Notes: a model not told the origin generated them from the sequence alone. 64,000 nucleotides of DNA from Gaiellasilicea sp963806955 (GCA_963806955.1 CAWDZG010000002.1:248001-312000); one strand, 5' to 3'; counted from the first letter of the stretch, positions 36,729 to 45,846 are shown. Numbers and translations: made by a program.

Positions 36729-37754
36729 GTGCAGACGCGCGCACGCGACCTCGGCATCGAGATCGGCAGCCTCAGTCCCGGGCCGGCGAACGCGATCACC
36801 GACGTCGCCGGAGTCCGGGTCGGCCATACGACGCTGATCGAGGGCGACAGCGTCCGCACCGGTGTCACCGTCGTGCTGCCGCCGCCGGAGCCGCTCTTCG
36901 CCGGAGCGCACCGGATCAACGGCAACGGGGAGCTGACCGGCCTCGAGTGGATCCGCGACTCCGGGCTGCTGACGACCCCGATCGCGCTGACGAACACGCA
37001 CTCGGTCGGCGTCGTCCGCGACGCGCTGATCGCGCAATCTCCGCCGGGCGAGTCGGACTGGAGCCTGCCGGTCGTCGGGGAGACGTGGGACGGCTTCCTC
37101 AACGAGATCAACGGCTTCCACGTCCGGGCCGAGCACGTCGCGGCAGCGTTCGCGTCGGCGAGCGACGGCGTGGTCGTGGAAGGCTCGGTCGGCGGCGGCA
37201 CCGGCATGATCTGCCACGGCTTCAAGGGCGGGATCGGCACCTCGTCGCGTGTGACCGCGGACGGTGCCACGGTCGGCGCGCTCGTACAGGCCAACCACGG
37301 GCGGCGCTCGCGCCTGCGCATCGACGGTGTCCCGGTCGGCGAGCGGATCGGCCCCGACGTCGTGCCGATCCCCCAGAGCGGCGCCGGAGAGGGCGCCGGC
37401 TCGATCATCGTCCTGCTGGCCACCGACGCGCCGCTCCTGCCAGGCCAGTGCGAGCGGCTCGCCGGACGCGCGGCGTTCGGGATCGCCCGCACCGGGGGGA
37501 TGGGCGAGCGCTCGAGCGGCGACTTCGCGCTCTGCTTCGCGACAGGCAACCGCGGCCTCGAGGGCGACGCGCCCGAGCTCGCGCTGCGGATGCGCAACGA
37601 CACCCGGATCGACGCGCTCTACGAGGCCGCGATCGACGCGGTCGAGGAGGCGATCCTGAACGCGATGCTTGCGGCCGAGACGATGACCGGGCGCAGCGGC
37701 AACACCGTGCACGCGCTCCCGCACGACCTTCTGCGCGAGGCGTTCAGCCGCTGA
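36729..37754 (+). CDS. P1 family aminopeptidase (DmpA-like, self-processing)
   Basis: A 341-residue protein from GTG 36729. It contains NAITDVAGVRVGHTTLIEGD, the hallmark N-terminus of P1/DmpA peptidases, TNTHSVGVVRDAL, VEGSVGGGTGMICHGFKGG, and IGTSSR, where autocatalytic cleavage before a Ser or Thr would make a new N-terminal nucleophile. These enzymes release N-terminal residues or D-amino-acid and beta-peptide units; in bacteria they often act on amino-acid derivatives. No signal peptide is visible, so it is cytoplasmic. It follows the cupredoxin gene by 9 bases and converges with the ABC exporter, with an 11-base overlap of the stops. Confidence 0.85.
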   Translation: MQTRARDLGIEIGSLSPGPANAITDVAGVRVGHTTLIEGDSVRTGVTVVLPPPEPLFAGAHRINGNGELTGLEWIRDSGLLTTPIALTNTHSVGVVRDALIAQSPPGESDWSLPVVGETWDGFLNEINGFHVRAEHVAAAFASASDGVVVEGSVGGGTGMICHGFKGGIGTSSRVTADGATVGALVQANHGRRSRLRIDGVPVGERIGPDVVPIPQSGAGEGAGSIIVLLATDAPLLPGQCERLAGRAAFGIARTGGMGERSSGDFALCFATGNRGLEGDAPELALRMRNDTRIDALYEAAIDAVEEAILNAMLAAETMTGRSGNTVHALPHDLLREAFSR

Positions 37755-39543
37755 GCACCGGGTCGGTGTCGCGCGAGACGAGCGCCGCGTAGCGCCCGCC
37801 GGCCGCCAGGAGCTCCTCGTGCGTGCCGATCTCCGCGACGCGGCCGCCGTCGAGAACGACGATCTGGTCGGCGTCGCGGACGGTGGAGAGCCGGTGGGCG
37901 ATCGCGATCGTCGTCCGCCCCTCGGCCAGCCGCTCGAGCGCCTCCTGGACGGCGCGCTCGGTCTGGGTGTCGAGCGCGGAGGTGGCCTCGTCGAGGACGA
38001 GGATCGGCGGGTTGCGCAAGATCGTCCGGGCGATCGCGATCCGCTGCCGCTCGCCGCCCGAGAAGCGGTAGCCGCGCTCGCCGACGACGGTCTCGTAACC
38101 GTCGGGGAGGCCGGCGATCAGACCGTGGATCTGCGCCGCGCGCGCCGCCTCCTCGACCTCCTCGTCGGTGGCGTCCGGGTGGGCGAAGCGGAGGTTCTCG
38201 CGGACGGTGGCGTGGAAGAGATAGGTCTCCTGGCTGACGACCCCGACCGCGTCCGCGAGCGAGGCGAAGGTGAGCTCGCGCACGTCGATCCCGTCGATCG
38301 TGATGCCGCCCCGCGTGACGTCGTAGAGGCGGCCGACGAGGTAGCCGGCGGTCGTCTTGCCCGAACCGGTCTCGCCGACGAGCGCCGTCTTCGTGCCCGG
38401 CGCGGCGTGGAAGGAGACGTCCTGCAATGTCCACGGGCCGTCCTCGTAGCGGAACCAGACACCGTCGAACGCGACGTCGCCGCGGGGCGCTCCCAGCGTC
38501 CGCGTGCCCTCCTCGATGTCGACGGGCTGGTCGAGGTACTCGAAGACGCGGTCGAAGAGCGCGAGCGAGGTCTGCACCTCGAGCCCGACGCCGAGCAGCG
38601 AGCCGATCGGGAAGAAGAGGCGCGCCTGCAGCGTGGTGAAGGCGATCACGGTGCCGAGCGAGATCGAGCCGGCGAAGTGGCCGGCGAACAGGTAGACGAG
38701 CGCCGGCATCACCGCGAAGGACGTCTGGATCGAAGCCATCATCCAGCGGCCGGTCATCCGGCTGCGCACCTCGAGCTCCGCGAGCCTGCCCGACTCGGCG
38801 CGGAAGCGCCCGGCGAGCTCCTCGCCGCGCCCCATCGTCTTGCCGAGCAGGATCCCGGAGACCGAGAGCGACTCCTGGACGAGGCTGGAGATGTCGGCCA
38901 TCGACTCCTGCCGAACCTTCGCCACCTTGCGCCGCTGGTCGCCGACCCGCTTCGTCAGCCAGACGAAGAGCGGCAGCAGCGCGAGCGCGAACAGGGTCAG
39001 CCGCCAGTCGAGCAGCGACATCGCGACCACCGTCGCGAGCACCGTGGTCGAGTTGGAGACGATCGACGTCGCGGTCGAGGTGACCACCTCCTGCACGCCG
39101 CCGATGTCGTTCGCGAGCCGCGACTGCACCTCGCCCGTGCGCGTGCGGGTGAAGAACGCAAGCGAGAGTCGCTGCAGGTGCTCGTAGACCGCGGTGCGCA
39201 GGTCGTGCATCACGCGCTGCCCCACCTGGTTCGAGAGCAACGTCTGGATCACACCGAGCGCGCCGGTTCCGACGGCGATCGCGACCATCCCCGCGACGAG
39301 CCAGTTGAGGAGCGCGAGGTCGCGGTCGGGCAGCGCCGTGTCGAAGACATCCCTGATCAGGAAGGCCGGGATCACTCCGAGCGCCGACGAGACGACGATC
39401 AGGCCGAGGACGCCCGCGAGCCGGCGCCGGTAGGGCCGGAAGAGCGCGACGACGCGCCGCAGATAGCCGCGGCGGACGGCCTTGTCCGCGGGCCGCTCCG
39501 GCGGCTCCGGCTGGTCGAACGCACGCGCTCGTCCGCGGGGCAT
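37744..39543 (-). CDS. ABC-type exporter (TMD-NBD half-transporter, MsbA/BmrA-like)
   Basis: A 599-residue protein from ATG 39543. Residues about 30-310 form six transmembrane helices (LAGVLGLIVVSSALGVIPAF near the start; RTRTGEVQSRLANDI is the conserved coupling region). The nucleotide-binding domain has ALVGETGSGKTTAGY (Walker A), the Q-loop GVVSQETYLF, the signature YRFSGGERQRIAIA, Walker B PILVLDEATSAL and the H-loop AIAHRLSTV. It would act as a homodimer exporting a hydrophobic or lipid-linked substrate. The substrate is unknown; its neighbours, a phospholipid acyltransferase and a hydrolase, hint at lipids but do not prove it. Confidence 0.9.
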   Translation of the reverse strand: MPRGRARAFDQPEPPERPADKAVRRGYLRRVVALFRPYRRRLAGVLGLIVVSSALGVIPAFLIRDVFDTALPDRDLALLNWLVAGMVAIAVGTGALGVIQTLLSNQVGQRVMHDLRTAVYEHLQRLSLAFFTRTRTGEVQSRLANDIGGVQEVVTSTATSIVSNSTTVLATVVAMSLLDWRLTLFALALLPLFVWLTKRVGDQRRKVAKVRQESMADISSLVQESLSVSGILLGKTMGRGEELAGRFRAESGRLAELEVRSRMTGRWMMASIQTSFAVMPALVYLFAGHFAGSISLGTVIAFTTLQARLFFPIGSLLGVGLEVQTSLALFDRVFEYLDQPVDIEEGTRTLGAPRGDVAFDGVWFRYEDGPWTLQDVSFHAAPGTKTALVGETGSGKTTAGYLVGRLYDVTRGGITIDGIDVRELTFASLADAVGVVSQETYLFHATVRENLRFAHPDATDEEVEEAARAAQIHGLIAGLPDGYETVVGERGYRFSGGERQRIAIARTILRNPPILVLDEATSALDTQTERAVQEALERLAEGRTTIAIAHRLSTVRDADQIVVLDGGRVAEIGTHEELLAAGGRYAALVSRDTDPVLSG

Positions 39544-39563
39544 GCCGACAGCGTACGGACCCG

Positions 39564-40142
39564 CTAGCGGAGCGCGTCGACCCGCGCCTGGAGCTCGCGG
39601 GTCAGCTCGCGAGCGGCGGCCACGGTCGCGCGACCGGGCTCGACCGCGATCGGCTCGCCGACGACGAGCCGGATCTTCGAGAAGCGGACCCGCCGCCCCG
39701 AAAGAGCGCGCCCGCTGCCGACGATCCGCACGGGTACGAGCGGTGCGCCCGTGACGAGCGCCAGACGAGCCGCCCCGCGCGTCCAGGCGCCGCCTCGAAC
39801 GGTCCCCTGCGGGAAGAGCGCCACGCTCTCACCCGCGCGCAGCAGCTCCTCCGCCCGGCCGACCGAGAGCAGGTCGCGGCGGTCTCGGCGGATCGGAATC
39901 CCGCCGAGCGCGTCCATCAGCCACGCACCCGGGCGGTAGCGCCAGAGCTCGACCTTGGCGAGGAAGTGGAGCGGCTGCGCGGCGGTGAGCGCGAGCAGCG
40001 GCGGATCGAGCAGCGACTCGTGGTTGGCGGCGACGATGCACGGGCCCGGCGGAACGCGGCCGTCCACGTCGACGCGATAGAGCAACCGTGCGAGCCCATG
40101 AGCCGCGCCGCGGACGACGAGGTAGAGGCCTACGCGCAGAAC
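39564..40142 (-). CDS. 1-acyl-glycerol-3-phosphate acyltransferase (PlsC-like)
   Basis: About 190 residues. The acyltransferase motifs are clear: IVAANHESLLDPP (the H-x4-D catalytic pair), GIPIRRDRRD, ESVALFPQGTVRGG (motif III, with Gln in place of the usual Glu in FPEGT) and VPVRIVGSGRAL. The protein would acylate lysophosphatidic acid or a similar acceptor on the membrane. The start is uncertain: the frame is open past the end of the preceding gene and has no ATG or GTG near the expected position. A TTG about 18 codons in is the only plausible one, which would shorten the N-terminus. The family call is firm, the start is not. Confidence 0.75.
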   Translation of the reverse strand, partial: VLRVGLYLVVRGAAHGLARLLYRVDVDGRVPPGPCIVAANHESLLDPPLLALTAAQPLHFLAKVELWRYRPGAWLMDALGGIPIRRDRRDLLSVGRAEELLRAGESVALFPQGTVRGGAWTRGAARLALVTGAPLVPVRIVGSGRALSGRRVRFSKIRLVVGEPIAVEPGRATVAAARELTRELQARVDALR

Positions 40143-40780
40143 CGCTCCAGCTCGCCGGCGACGAACGTCTCGTAGCGGCGGGCGCCGGGCAGCCGGAGCA
40201 GGGCGCCGCCGCGGCGACGGAGCGCCACCGCGTGAAAGGCGCCGCCGACGACCTGCCGCACGACGTCGACCCCGAGCGCCTGCGCGCGCCGGCCCGCCGC
40301 CTCCGACATCGCGGGCTTCACGCCGGGGATCAACGGCAGCGGCGCATCGAGCGCGCCGTGGACGATCGCCAGGCGGCGGCCGAGCAGCGGCTCGAGCTCG
40401 AGCTGCGGCGGCAGCCACGGATTGATGCCCACGACCGCCGCCACCTCGGCCGCGGCAGCGTTGCGCACCGCGACGGCGCCGCCCATCGAGAACGCGAGCA
40501 GGACGATCTCCTCCGCGCCCGCAGCGCGTGCCGCCTCGATCGCGGCGCCACCGTCCTCGACGCAGAGGTCGAGGCGGCGCCACGACTTCACGCGGTAGCG
40601 CACCTCGAGGAACGCCGTTCCGGGAAACCGCTCGGCGAGCTCGCGCACGAGCCATTCGATCGACGCGCTCCAGGTTCCGGGCAGCTCCGCGGAGGTCCCG
40701 CCGTTGACGCAGACGACGGCACAGCGGCCTGGTTCGCCGGTCCAGCGCGCTTCGGCGCCGGTGGAGAGGTCGAACGGCAT
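40130..40780 (-). CDS. Alpha/beta-hydrolase fold protein
   Basis: A 216-residue protein from ATG 40780. A central nucleophile elbow, VLLAFSMGGAVAV (Ser in SMG), lies after a helix GAAIEAARAAGAEE, and the catalytic His is probably in VVGGAFHAVAL near the end; GTWSASIEWLVRELAERFPG and FLEVRYRVKSW are conserved-looking parts. No signal peptide is seen, so it should be cytoplasmic. The fold is clear, but the substrate is not. It overlaps the acyltransferase gene by 13 bases and sits just after the secreted glycoside-hydrolase-like gene on the same strand. Confidence 0.7.
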   Translation of the reverse strand: MPFDLSTGAEARWTGEPGRCAVVCVNGGTSAELPGTWSASIEWLVRELAERFPGTAFLEVRYRVKSWRRLDLCVEDGGAAIEAARAAGAEEIVLLAFSMGGAVAVRNAAAAEVAAVVGINPWLPPQLELEPLLGRRLAIVHGALDAPLPLIPGVKPAMSEAAGRRAQALGVDVVRQVVGGAFHAVALRRRGGALLRLPGARRYETFVAGELERFCA

Positions 40781-40786
40781 GCGCCG

Positions 40787-42295
40787 CTAGCGAACGACGA
40801 ACACGCGACTGACGAGCAACGTGCTCCGCCGCGGGTTCATGCTTGCCCGAAGCCTGACCGCGTAGACGTAGCGACCCGGCTTCAGGCCGCGGGAAGGGAA
40901 GCGGACACGCGGGCTCCAGCTCGCACGAATCCGGCCCACCGTCGTCACCAGTGCGCCGGCGGAACGGGCAGTGGCCAGACGTCGGACCGTCGCGCTGGGC
41001 GTCTCTGCGGGGAAGATGGCCGCGACGTACGACGACTCCTCGGCGGCAGACACGTTGAAGCCCCAGCTGCGCCGGAGCTTGGACGCGATGCCGGCCCCGA
41101 GCCCGAACGATGCACGGGCTCCGACGACACGGGTGGCGTGACGCCAGGTGATCCGCTTGGCTGCGCAACCCCGCTGGGCGCGCGCCGCCGCCGCACGAAC
41201 CGCGGCGTAAGCCGGCCGCGCCGACCCGTCGGCGCGCCTGACACCCGACTGATAGCGCTCGAGATCGGCATCGTCCTGCAGGTGCAGCAGATACAGCGCC
41301 GAGATGCTCCGGTCGCACGCGGCAATCCCGATCGCCTTCGCGTAGTTGTCCGCCTGCGCCCGCTCGCTGGTTGCCGCAGCCGTCTCGCGACCGTGATACG
41401 CGCCGCGGCGGCCGGCGGGAACGACGGCCTGCCAGCCCAGCTCGTCGATCCGGAGCTGCAGCCCCTGCTCGACGGTCGGCTGCCCGGTACCGGCGAACGC
41501 ATCCCACACCGCCTGCTTGACCCGCGCCAGGTTGACGATCCCCGCACGGGGCCAGCGGTCTCCCTTCGACAACGGGTCACGGTCGGACCGTGGGTAGAGG
41601 TGGAGGCCGAGCTCGTCCATCAGCGGCAGCATCCGGCCGCTTCGACGGTACGCCGCGCCGAGGTCCCGGAGAAAGCGAACCGGCGAGGTCGACGCGTTCG
41701 AGGGGGCGAGCGGCAAGTCGTTGCCCCGCCCGGAAAGGCCGAGCCCGATCACGCGGATCCGAGGGTCGACGGCCTTCAGGGCGTCGTATGATCGCGCGAG
41801 CAGGTCGACGTATGTCGCGGCCGCGACACCGCGCCCTGTCGGCGAGTATTGCGGCCTGAGAAACCGTGGCTGGTTGGGCTCGTTCCCGACGACCACGTCC
41901 CGAACCTGCGGGTACGCGGTGGCGAGCTTGGTGAGGAACCCCGCGAAGCTCTCGGCGGCGCCGGGGGTCGCCGAGATCGCCGTCGCGGTCGTCGGGAACA
42001 CGTGCAGCACGACGCGCACGTCGCGCGCGGCGGCGACCGCCAGCGAGCGGTCGAGGAACGCACGCTCGAGGATCGTGTCGGGGCGCTCGGGGTCCCAGAG
42101 CACGGTGATTCGATTCTCGGTTCCGCCGACCGCGCGCAGGTCTGCGAAGAACCTGGCGCCGCCGTCGTCGGCGTACTTGCCCGCGTCGTCGGCGAACCCG
42201 AACCGGGCGGCCTGCCCCGCCGGGACGGCGAGGAGCGCGGCGGCCAAAACGGCGGCGCGCAGCAGCGCTTTTCGTATGTTCAGCCCGTTTCTCAT
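40787..42295 (-). CDS. Secreted clan GH-A (TIM-barrel) glycoside-hydrolase-like protein
   Basis: A 502-residue protein from ATG 42295 with a signal peptide (LLRAAVLAAALLAVPAGQAA). The barrel shows RITVLWDPERPDTIL, VVLHVFPTTATAIS and VVVGNEPNQPRFLRP, where Asn-Glu would be the acid/base pair of clan GH-A, then DELGLHLYP and LRIDELGWQAVVP, whose Glu is the candidate nucleophile. The C-terminal 100 residues look like a beta-sandwich (GRIRASWSPRVRFP, RYVYAVRLRAS). I cannot assign a GH number. Its location outside the cell and its neighbour hydrolase suggest polysaccharide turnover; some barrel proteins of this type are non-catalytic. Confidence 0.65.
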   Translation of the reverse strand: MRNGLNIRKALLRAAVLAAALLAVPAGQAARFGFADDAGKYADDGGARFFADLRAVGGTENRITVLWDPERPDTILERAFLDRSLAVAAARDVRVVLHVFPTTATAISATPGAAESFAGFLTKLATAYPQVRDVVVGNEPNQPRFLRPQYSPTGRGVAAATYVDLLARSYDALKAVDPRIRVIGLGLSGRGNDLPLAPSNASTSPVRFLRDLGAAYRRSGRMLPLMDELGLHLYPRSDRDPLSKGDRWPRAGIVNLARVKQAVWDAFAGTGQPTVEQGLQLRIDELGWQAVVPAGRRGAYHGRETAAATSERAQADNYAKAIGIAACDRSISALYLLHLQDDADLERYQSGVRRADGSARPAYAAVRAAAARAQRGCAAKRITWRHATRVVGARASFGLGAGIASKLRRSWGFNVSAAEESSYVAAIFPAETPSATVRRLATARSAGALVTTVGRIRASWSPRVRFPSRGLKPGRYVYAVRLRASMNPRRSTLLVSRVFVVR

Positions 42296-42360
42296 CTGCC
42301 CGCGACCCCGAAGCACGGCAGTATGGCAGGAACGGCCCACGGTGCCGGGAAGTCGCCCCC

Positions 42361-43197
42361 GTGACCGCGACCGCCGGTGCGATCGACCGCTTCCTTGCCT
42401 CGCCCTCGCTGGCCGAGTCGACCCGACGCGCGTACGCGGCCGACCTGCGCGGGTTCGCCGGCTGGCTCGAGCGGCGCGGGACGACGCTCGACGAGATCGA
42501 CGTGCGCGCCCTCGTCGACTACGCCTCGGAGCTCGGCCGCGCCCGCAACGGGCTCGCGCCCGCAACGATCGCCCGCAAGCTCGCCTCGGTGCGGTCGTTC
42601 CTCCGCTTCACGCTCGGGCCGACGCGCGTGCCCGACGCGGCACTCGGCCCGCGGCGGCCGCAGCGGCTCCCCGAAGCACCGAAGCGAGAGGAGGTCGAGG
42701 CGATCCTCGACGCGATCGACGGCGACGGTCCGCTCGGGCTCCGCAACCGTGCGCTCGTCGAGCTGGTCTACTCGGCCGGGCTCCGCAGCGCGGAAGCGGT
42801 CGGGCTCGACCTCGCCGACGTCGACTTCGAACAGGAGCACGTGCGCGTCCGCGGCAAGGGCGGCAAGGAGCGCGTCGTCCCGCTCGGCGAGGAGGCGGCG
42901 CACCTCCTGGCCCGGTACCTGCATGAGGCGCGTCCGGAGCTCGCGCGGGGCGCGAACGACGCCTTCTTCCTCTCGACCCGTGGCCGCCGGCTCGACACGA
43001 GCACGCTGCGCCGCCTGCTTCCCCACCCCCACCGGCTCCGGCACTCGTTCGCCACCCACCTGCTCGAGGGCGGCGCCGACCTGCGCACGATCCAGGAGCT
43101 GCTCGGCCACTCGTCGCTGTCGACGACGCAGGTGTACAGCCATGTCAGCGCGAAACGTCTCCGCAAGGTCTATGACCGCTCCCACCCGAGATCCTGA
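42361..43197 (+). CDS. Tyrosine recombinase (XerC-like)
   Basis: A 278-residue protein from GTG 42361. The N-terminal SAM-like domain (STRRAYAADLRGFAGWLERRG) is followed by the catalytic domain with Arg in YSAGLRSAEAVGL, Lys in GKGGKERVVPL, His-x-x-Arg in HPHRLRHSFATHLLEGG, His in LLGHSSLSTT and the nucleophile Tyr in QVYSHVSAKRL. About 20 residues usually found before the H-x-x-R motif are absent (STLRRLLPHPHRLRHS). It overlaps the second recombinase gene by 26 bases. The pair may be the chromosome-dimer resolution recombinases, or an accessory pair; there are no transposon features around them. Confidence 0.85.
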   Translation: MTATAGAIDRFLASPSLAESTRRAYAADLRGFAGWLERRGTTLDEIDVRALVDYASELGRARNGLAPATIARKLASVRSFLRFTLGPTRVPDAALGPRRPQRLPEAPKREEVEAILDAIDGDGPLGLRNRALVELVYSAGLRSAEAVGLDLADVDFEQEHVRVRGKGGKERVVPLGEEAAHLLARYLHEARPELARGANDAFFLSTRGRRLDTSTLRRLLPHPHRLRHSFATHLLEGGADLRTIQELLGHSSLSTTQVYSHVSAKRLRKVYDRSHPRS

Positions 43198-44098
43198 TCT
43201 AGACGGCTTCCTCGCGCTGCTCGCCACCCGGCGGGCGCCGCGGACCGTCGACGCCTACCGCCGCGACCTGGCCCAGTTCGCGTCGTGGCGGCAGGGGCCC
43301 GTGGGCGAGACCACGACCGAGGAGCTCGAGCGCTGGCTGGCCGAGCTGCGCGCGAACGGCGTCGCGGCGTCGACCGTCGCCCGGCGTGTCGCCGCGCTCC
43401 GCTCCTTCTTCCGGCACCAGATGCTGCTCGGCGCGCGCGAGGACAACCCGGCCGCGGCGCTCCAGCTGCCGCGACGCGCGCGCACGCTCCCGAAGACGCT
43501 CTCGCCGGGCGAGGCAGAGCGGCTGATCGACGCCGCGAACGGGACGACGCCGCGGGCGATGCGCGACCGCGCCCTCGTCGAGCTGATGTACGGCGCCGGT
43601 CTCCGCGTCAGCGAGGCGACCGGGCTGCAGCGCCGCTCGATCGATCTCGAGGAGCGGCTCGTGCGCGCGCTCGGGAAGGGCTCGAAGGAGCGGATCGTCC
43701 CGCTCGGGCGTCCCGCCGTCGACGCGCTGCGGCGGTACATCGCGATGGGCCGCCCTCACCTCGACCGGCGCAACCGCCCGGAGCTCTTCCTCAACGCCCG
43801 CGGCGGCCCGCTCACACGGGCGGGCGCGTTCCTGATCCTGCGCAAGCTGGCGGAGAAGGCCGGTCTCGAGCCACAGCGCGTCCACCCGCACCTCCTCCGC
43901 CACTCGTTCGCCACGCACCTGCTCGAGGGCGGTGCCGACCTACGCAGCGTCCAGGAGATGCTCGGCCACGCCGACCTCTCCACCACCGAGCTCTACACGC
44001 ACGTATCCGATCGGCGGCGTCGCGAGTTGTACTTCCGAGCGCACCCTCATGCGCGACGACGTACGACCTCCCAAAGGACGTCCCCCGATGACGCTTGA
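43172..44098 (+). CDS. xerD: Tyrosine recombinase (XerD-like)
   Basis: A 308-residue protein from ATG 43172, inside the 3' end of the first recombinase gene. The SAM-like domain (RTVDAYRRDLAQFASWRQG) is complete, and all catalytic residues are present: Arg in YGAGLRVSEATGL, Lys in GKGSKERIVPL, His-Arg in HPHLLRHSFATHLLEGG, His in MLGHADLSTT and Tyr in ELYTHVSDRR. The length is normal for XerD. Known XerC and XerD act as a heterotetramer at dif sites; having both genes in tandem and overlapping suggests equal production. I use xerD only for the closer length match. The gene ends 11 bases into the next small gene. Confidence 0.8.
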   Translation: MTAPTRDPDLDGFLALLATRRAPRTVDAYRRDLAQFASWRQGPVGETTTEELERWLAELRANGVAASTVARRVAALRSFFRHQMLLGAREDNPAAALQLPRRARTLPKTLSPGEAERLIDAANGTTPRAMRDRALVELMYGAGLRVSEATGLQRRSIDLEERLVRALGKGSKERIVPLGRPAVDALRRYIAMGRPHLDRRNRPELFLNARGGPLTRAGAFLILRKLAEKAGLEPQRVHPHLLRHSFATHLLEGGADLRSVQEMLGHADLSTTELYTHVSDRRRRELYFRAHPHARRRTTSQRTSPDDA

Positions 44099-44255
44099 CC
44101 CTCAGATTGCCGTTCTCGTCGCCCTCTACATGGCGATCGGCTGGACGATGGTCTTCTCCGGCCTGAAGAAGCACGCGCTCGAGCTGAAGCGGCGAAAGCG
44201 GATCTGCCCCTCCTGCGGCCGCCAGATCCCCGGCGCCGTCTGCCGCGAGCACTGA
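44088..44255 (+). CDS. Small membrane protein with zinc-ribbon-like tail
   Basis: A 55-residue protein from ATG 44088, preceded by AAAGGACG. One membrane helix (IAVLVALYMAIGWTMVFSGL) is followed by a basic stretch KKHALELKRRKR and a short Cys motif CPSCGRQIPGAVC, a knuckle with three cysteines. It overlaps the end of the recombinase gene by 11 bases, so it may be translated with it. Family and function unknown; the zinc knuckle at the end of a membrane helix suggests a small binding or anchoring protein. Confidence 0.55.
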   Translation: MTLDPQIAVLVALYMAIGWTMVFSGLKKHALELKRRKRICPSCGRQIPGAVCREH

Positions 44256-44271
44256 ATGATCGCGCAAGCTC

Positions 44272-44295
44272 GGGATCTGCGGGAGCAGATCCCGA
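44272..44295 (+). terminator. Perfect hairpin between convergent genes
   Basis: CGGGATCTGC, loop GGGA, GCAGATCCCG: a 10-bp perfect stem between the convergent small membrane-protein gene and purK, flanked by a direct repeat CGCGCAAGCTC (about 44262 and 44299). It can terminate both genes. Confidence 0.6.
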
Positions 44296-44308
44296 CCGCG
44301 CAAGCTCC

Positions 44309-45323
44309 CTAAAGGGCCGCTTCGCGGCCGACCAGTCTTCTGACCTCGTCCAGCTGCTCGTCGTCCGGCTCGACGAGCGTGACGTGGCCGAGCTTGCGGC
44401 CGGGCCGCGGCTCCTTGCCGTAGAGGTGCAGGTGCGCGCCGGGGACGGCCAGGATCGACTCCGTGGCCGGCGCGGCGCCGATCAGGTTGAACAGCGTGGC
44501 CGACCGCGAGGCCGTCGGGCCGAGCGGGAGGCCGAGGATCGCGCGCAGGTGGTTCTCGAACTGGCTCGTCTGCGAGCCCTCGATCGTCCAGTGGCCGGTG
44601 TTGTGGACGCGGGGCGCGAACTCGTTCGCCAGCAGTCTCCCTTCGACCTCGAAGAGCTCGAGCGCCAGGACGCCGACGTAGCCGAGCTCGTCCAGCAGGC
44701 GGCGCCCGTACGCCTCGGCCTCCGCCTGAGGCGCCCCGGCGGCCGGCGCACGCGACTCGCGCAGGATCCCGTCCCGGTGAACGTTCTCGACGAGCGGCCA
44801 GAAGCGCGTGTCGCCGTCGCCGCCCCGGACGGCGAGCAGCGAGAGCTCGCGGTCGAATGGGACGAGCTCCTCGAGGACGTGTCCGGGGACAGTCCCCGCA
44901 ACGTACGTTGACACCAGCTCCTGGCCTTTTCCGTCGTAGCCGAGGCGGCGGCTCTTCAGCAGCGCCGGGAACGTCTCCACCTCGTCGTCGATGCGGGCGG
45001 TCGGGATCCCCAGGCGGCGGAAGAGCTGCTTCTCCACCAGCCGGTCCTGGCCGCAGCTCGAGCGCCCGAGCACCGGGGAGGGCACCGACGCGCTCGGCGG
45101 CCGCGACCGGCACGTTCTCGAACTCGTAGGTGACCGCCGTGGCACCGTCCGCGAGCCGGTCGAGCAGCTCCGGGTCGTCGTAGGCGCCGACGAGCAGCTC
45201 CCCCACCTCGCGCGCCGGCGCGTCGGGAGACGGGTCGAGGAAGCGGAACGACAGGCCGAGCGGGACCCCGGCCAGCGCGAGCATGCGACCGAGCTGGCCG
45301 CCGCCGATGACGCCGACGATCAC
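44309..45323 (-). CDS. purK: N5-carboxyaminoimidazole ribonucleotide synthase, one frame break
   Basis: About 335 residues after ignoring one extra base. GTG at 45323 overlaps the purE stop (GTGA). The start VIVGVIGGGQLGRMLALAG, AVTYEFENVPVAAAERV, RLVEKQLFRRLGIPTA, LKSRRLGYDGKGQELV, VPFDRELSLLAVRG, VGVLALELFEVEG and NEFAPRVHNTGHWTIEG are the standard PurK motifs of an ATP-grasp enzyme. The frame changes near 45060 (ALE then GQDRLVEK), as if one base had been added. The enzyme uses ATP and bicarbonate to convert AIR to N5-CAIR in purine synthesis. A real loss in this essential pathway is unlikely. Confidence 0.88.
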
Positions 45324-45808
45324 GCAGCCGGATCGGGGTCTGCGAGCACGGACTCGGTCTGCGCCGCGCGATAGCGGACGAGCCGCTCGCGCACGCCCTC
45401 GTCCGACCGCGCGACGATCGCGGCCGCGAGCAGCGCCGCGTTCACCGCGCCGGCACGTCCGATCGCGAGCGTCCCCACTGGTACACCCGCAGGCATCTGC
45501 ACGATCGAGAGCAGTGAATCCATCCCCTTCAGCGTCTTCGACTCGACCGGGACGCCGAGCACGGGCAGGGCGGACTTGGACGCGGCCATGCCGGGCAGGT
45601 GCGCAGCGCCGCCCGCGCCCGCGATCAGCACCTGCAGCCCACGCTCCTCGGCCGAGGACGCGTACTCGAACAGCTTGTCCGGCGTGCGGTGCGCCGAGAC
45701 GACCTCCTGCTCGAACGGCACCTCGAGCGCCTCGAGCGTCTCGCACGCGTGGCGCATCGTCTCCCAGTCGGAGCGCGAGCCCATGATCACCCCGACGAGC
45801 GCAGTCAC
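45320..45808 (-). CDS. purE: N5-carboxyaminoimidazole ribonucleotide mutase
   Basis: A 162-residue protein from GTG 45808. GVIMGSRSDWETMRHAC is the class I PurE nucleotide-binding start, followed by SAHRTPDKLFEYA (catalytic His), VLIAGAGGAAHLPGM, GVPVESKTLKGMDSLLSIVQMPAGVPV and AIGRAGAVNAALLAA. It converts N5-CAIR to CAIR. The stop overlaps the purK start. Length and motifs are typical, with no oddities. Confidence 0.93.
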   Translation of the reverse strand: MTALVGVIMGSRSDWETMRHACETLEALEVPFEQEVVSAHRTPDKLFEYASSAEERGLQVLIAGAGGAAHLPGMAASKSALPVLGVPVESKTLKGMDSLLSIVQMPAGVPVGTLAIGRAGAVNAALLAAAIVARSDEGVRERLVRYRAAQTESVLADPDPAA

Positions 45809-45846
45809 GCCCCCATCATGACCGCTCGACTGGCTAGCCTCGCCGC

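Noticed and set aside
37819..39567. A plus-strand open frame of 582 codons antisense to the ABC exporter
   Set aside because: Shadow frame; the exporter on the minus strand has all Walker and signature motifs.
42361..44098. Integron or transposon around the two recombinases
   Set aside because: There are no inverted repeats, target duplications, attC-like arrays or cargo genes; the neighbours are housekeeping-type genes.
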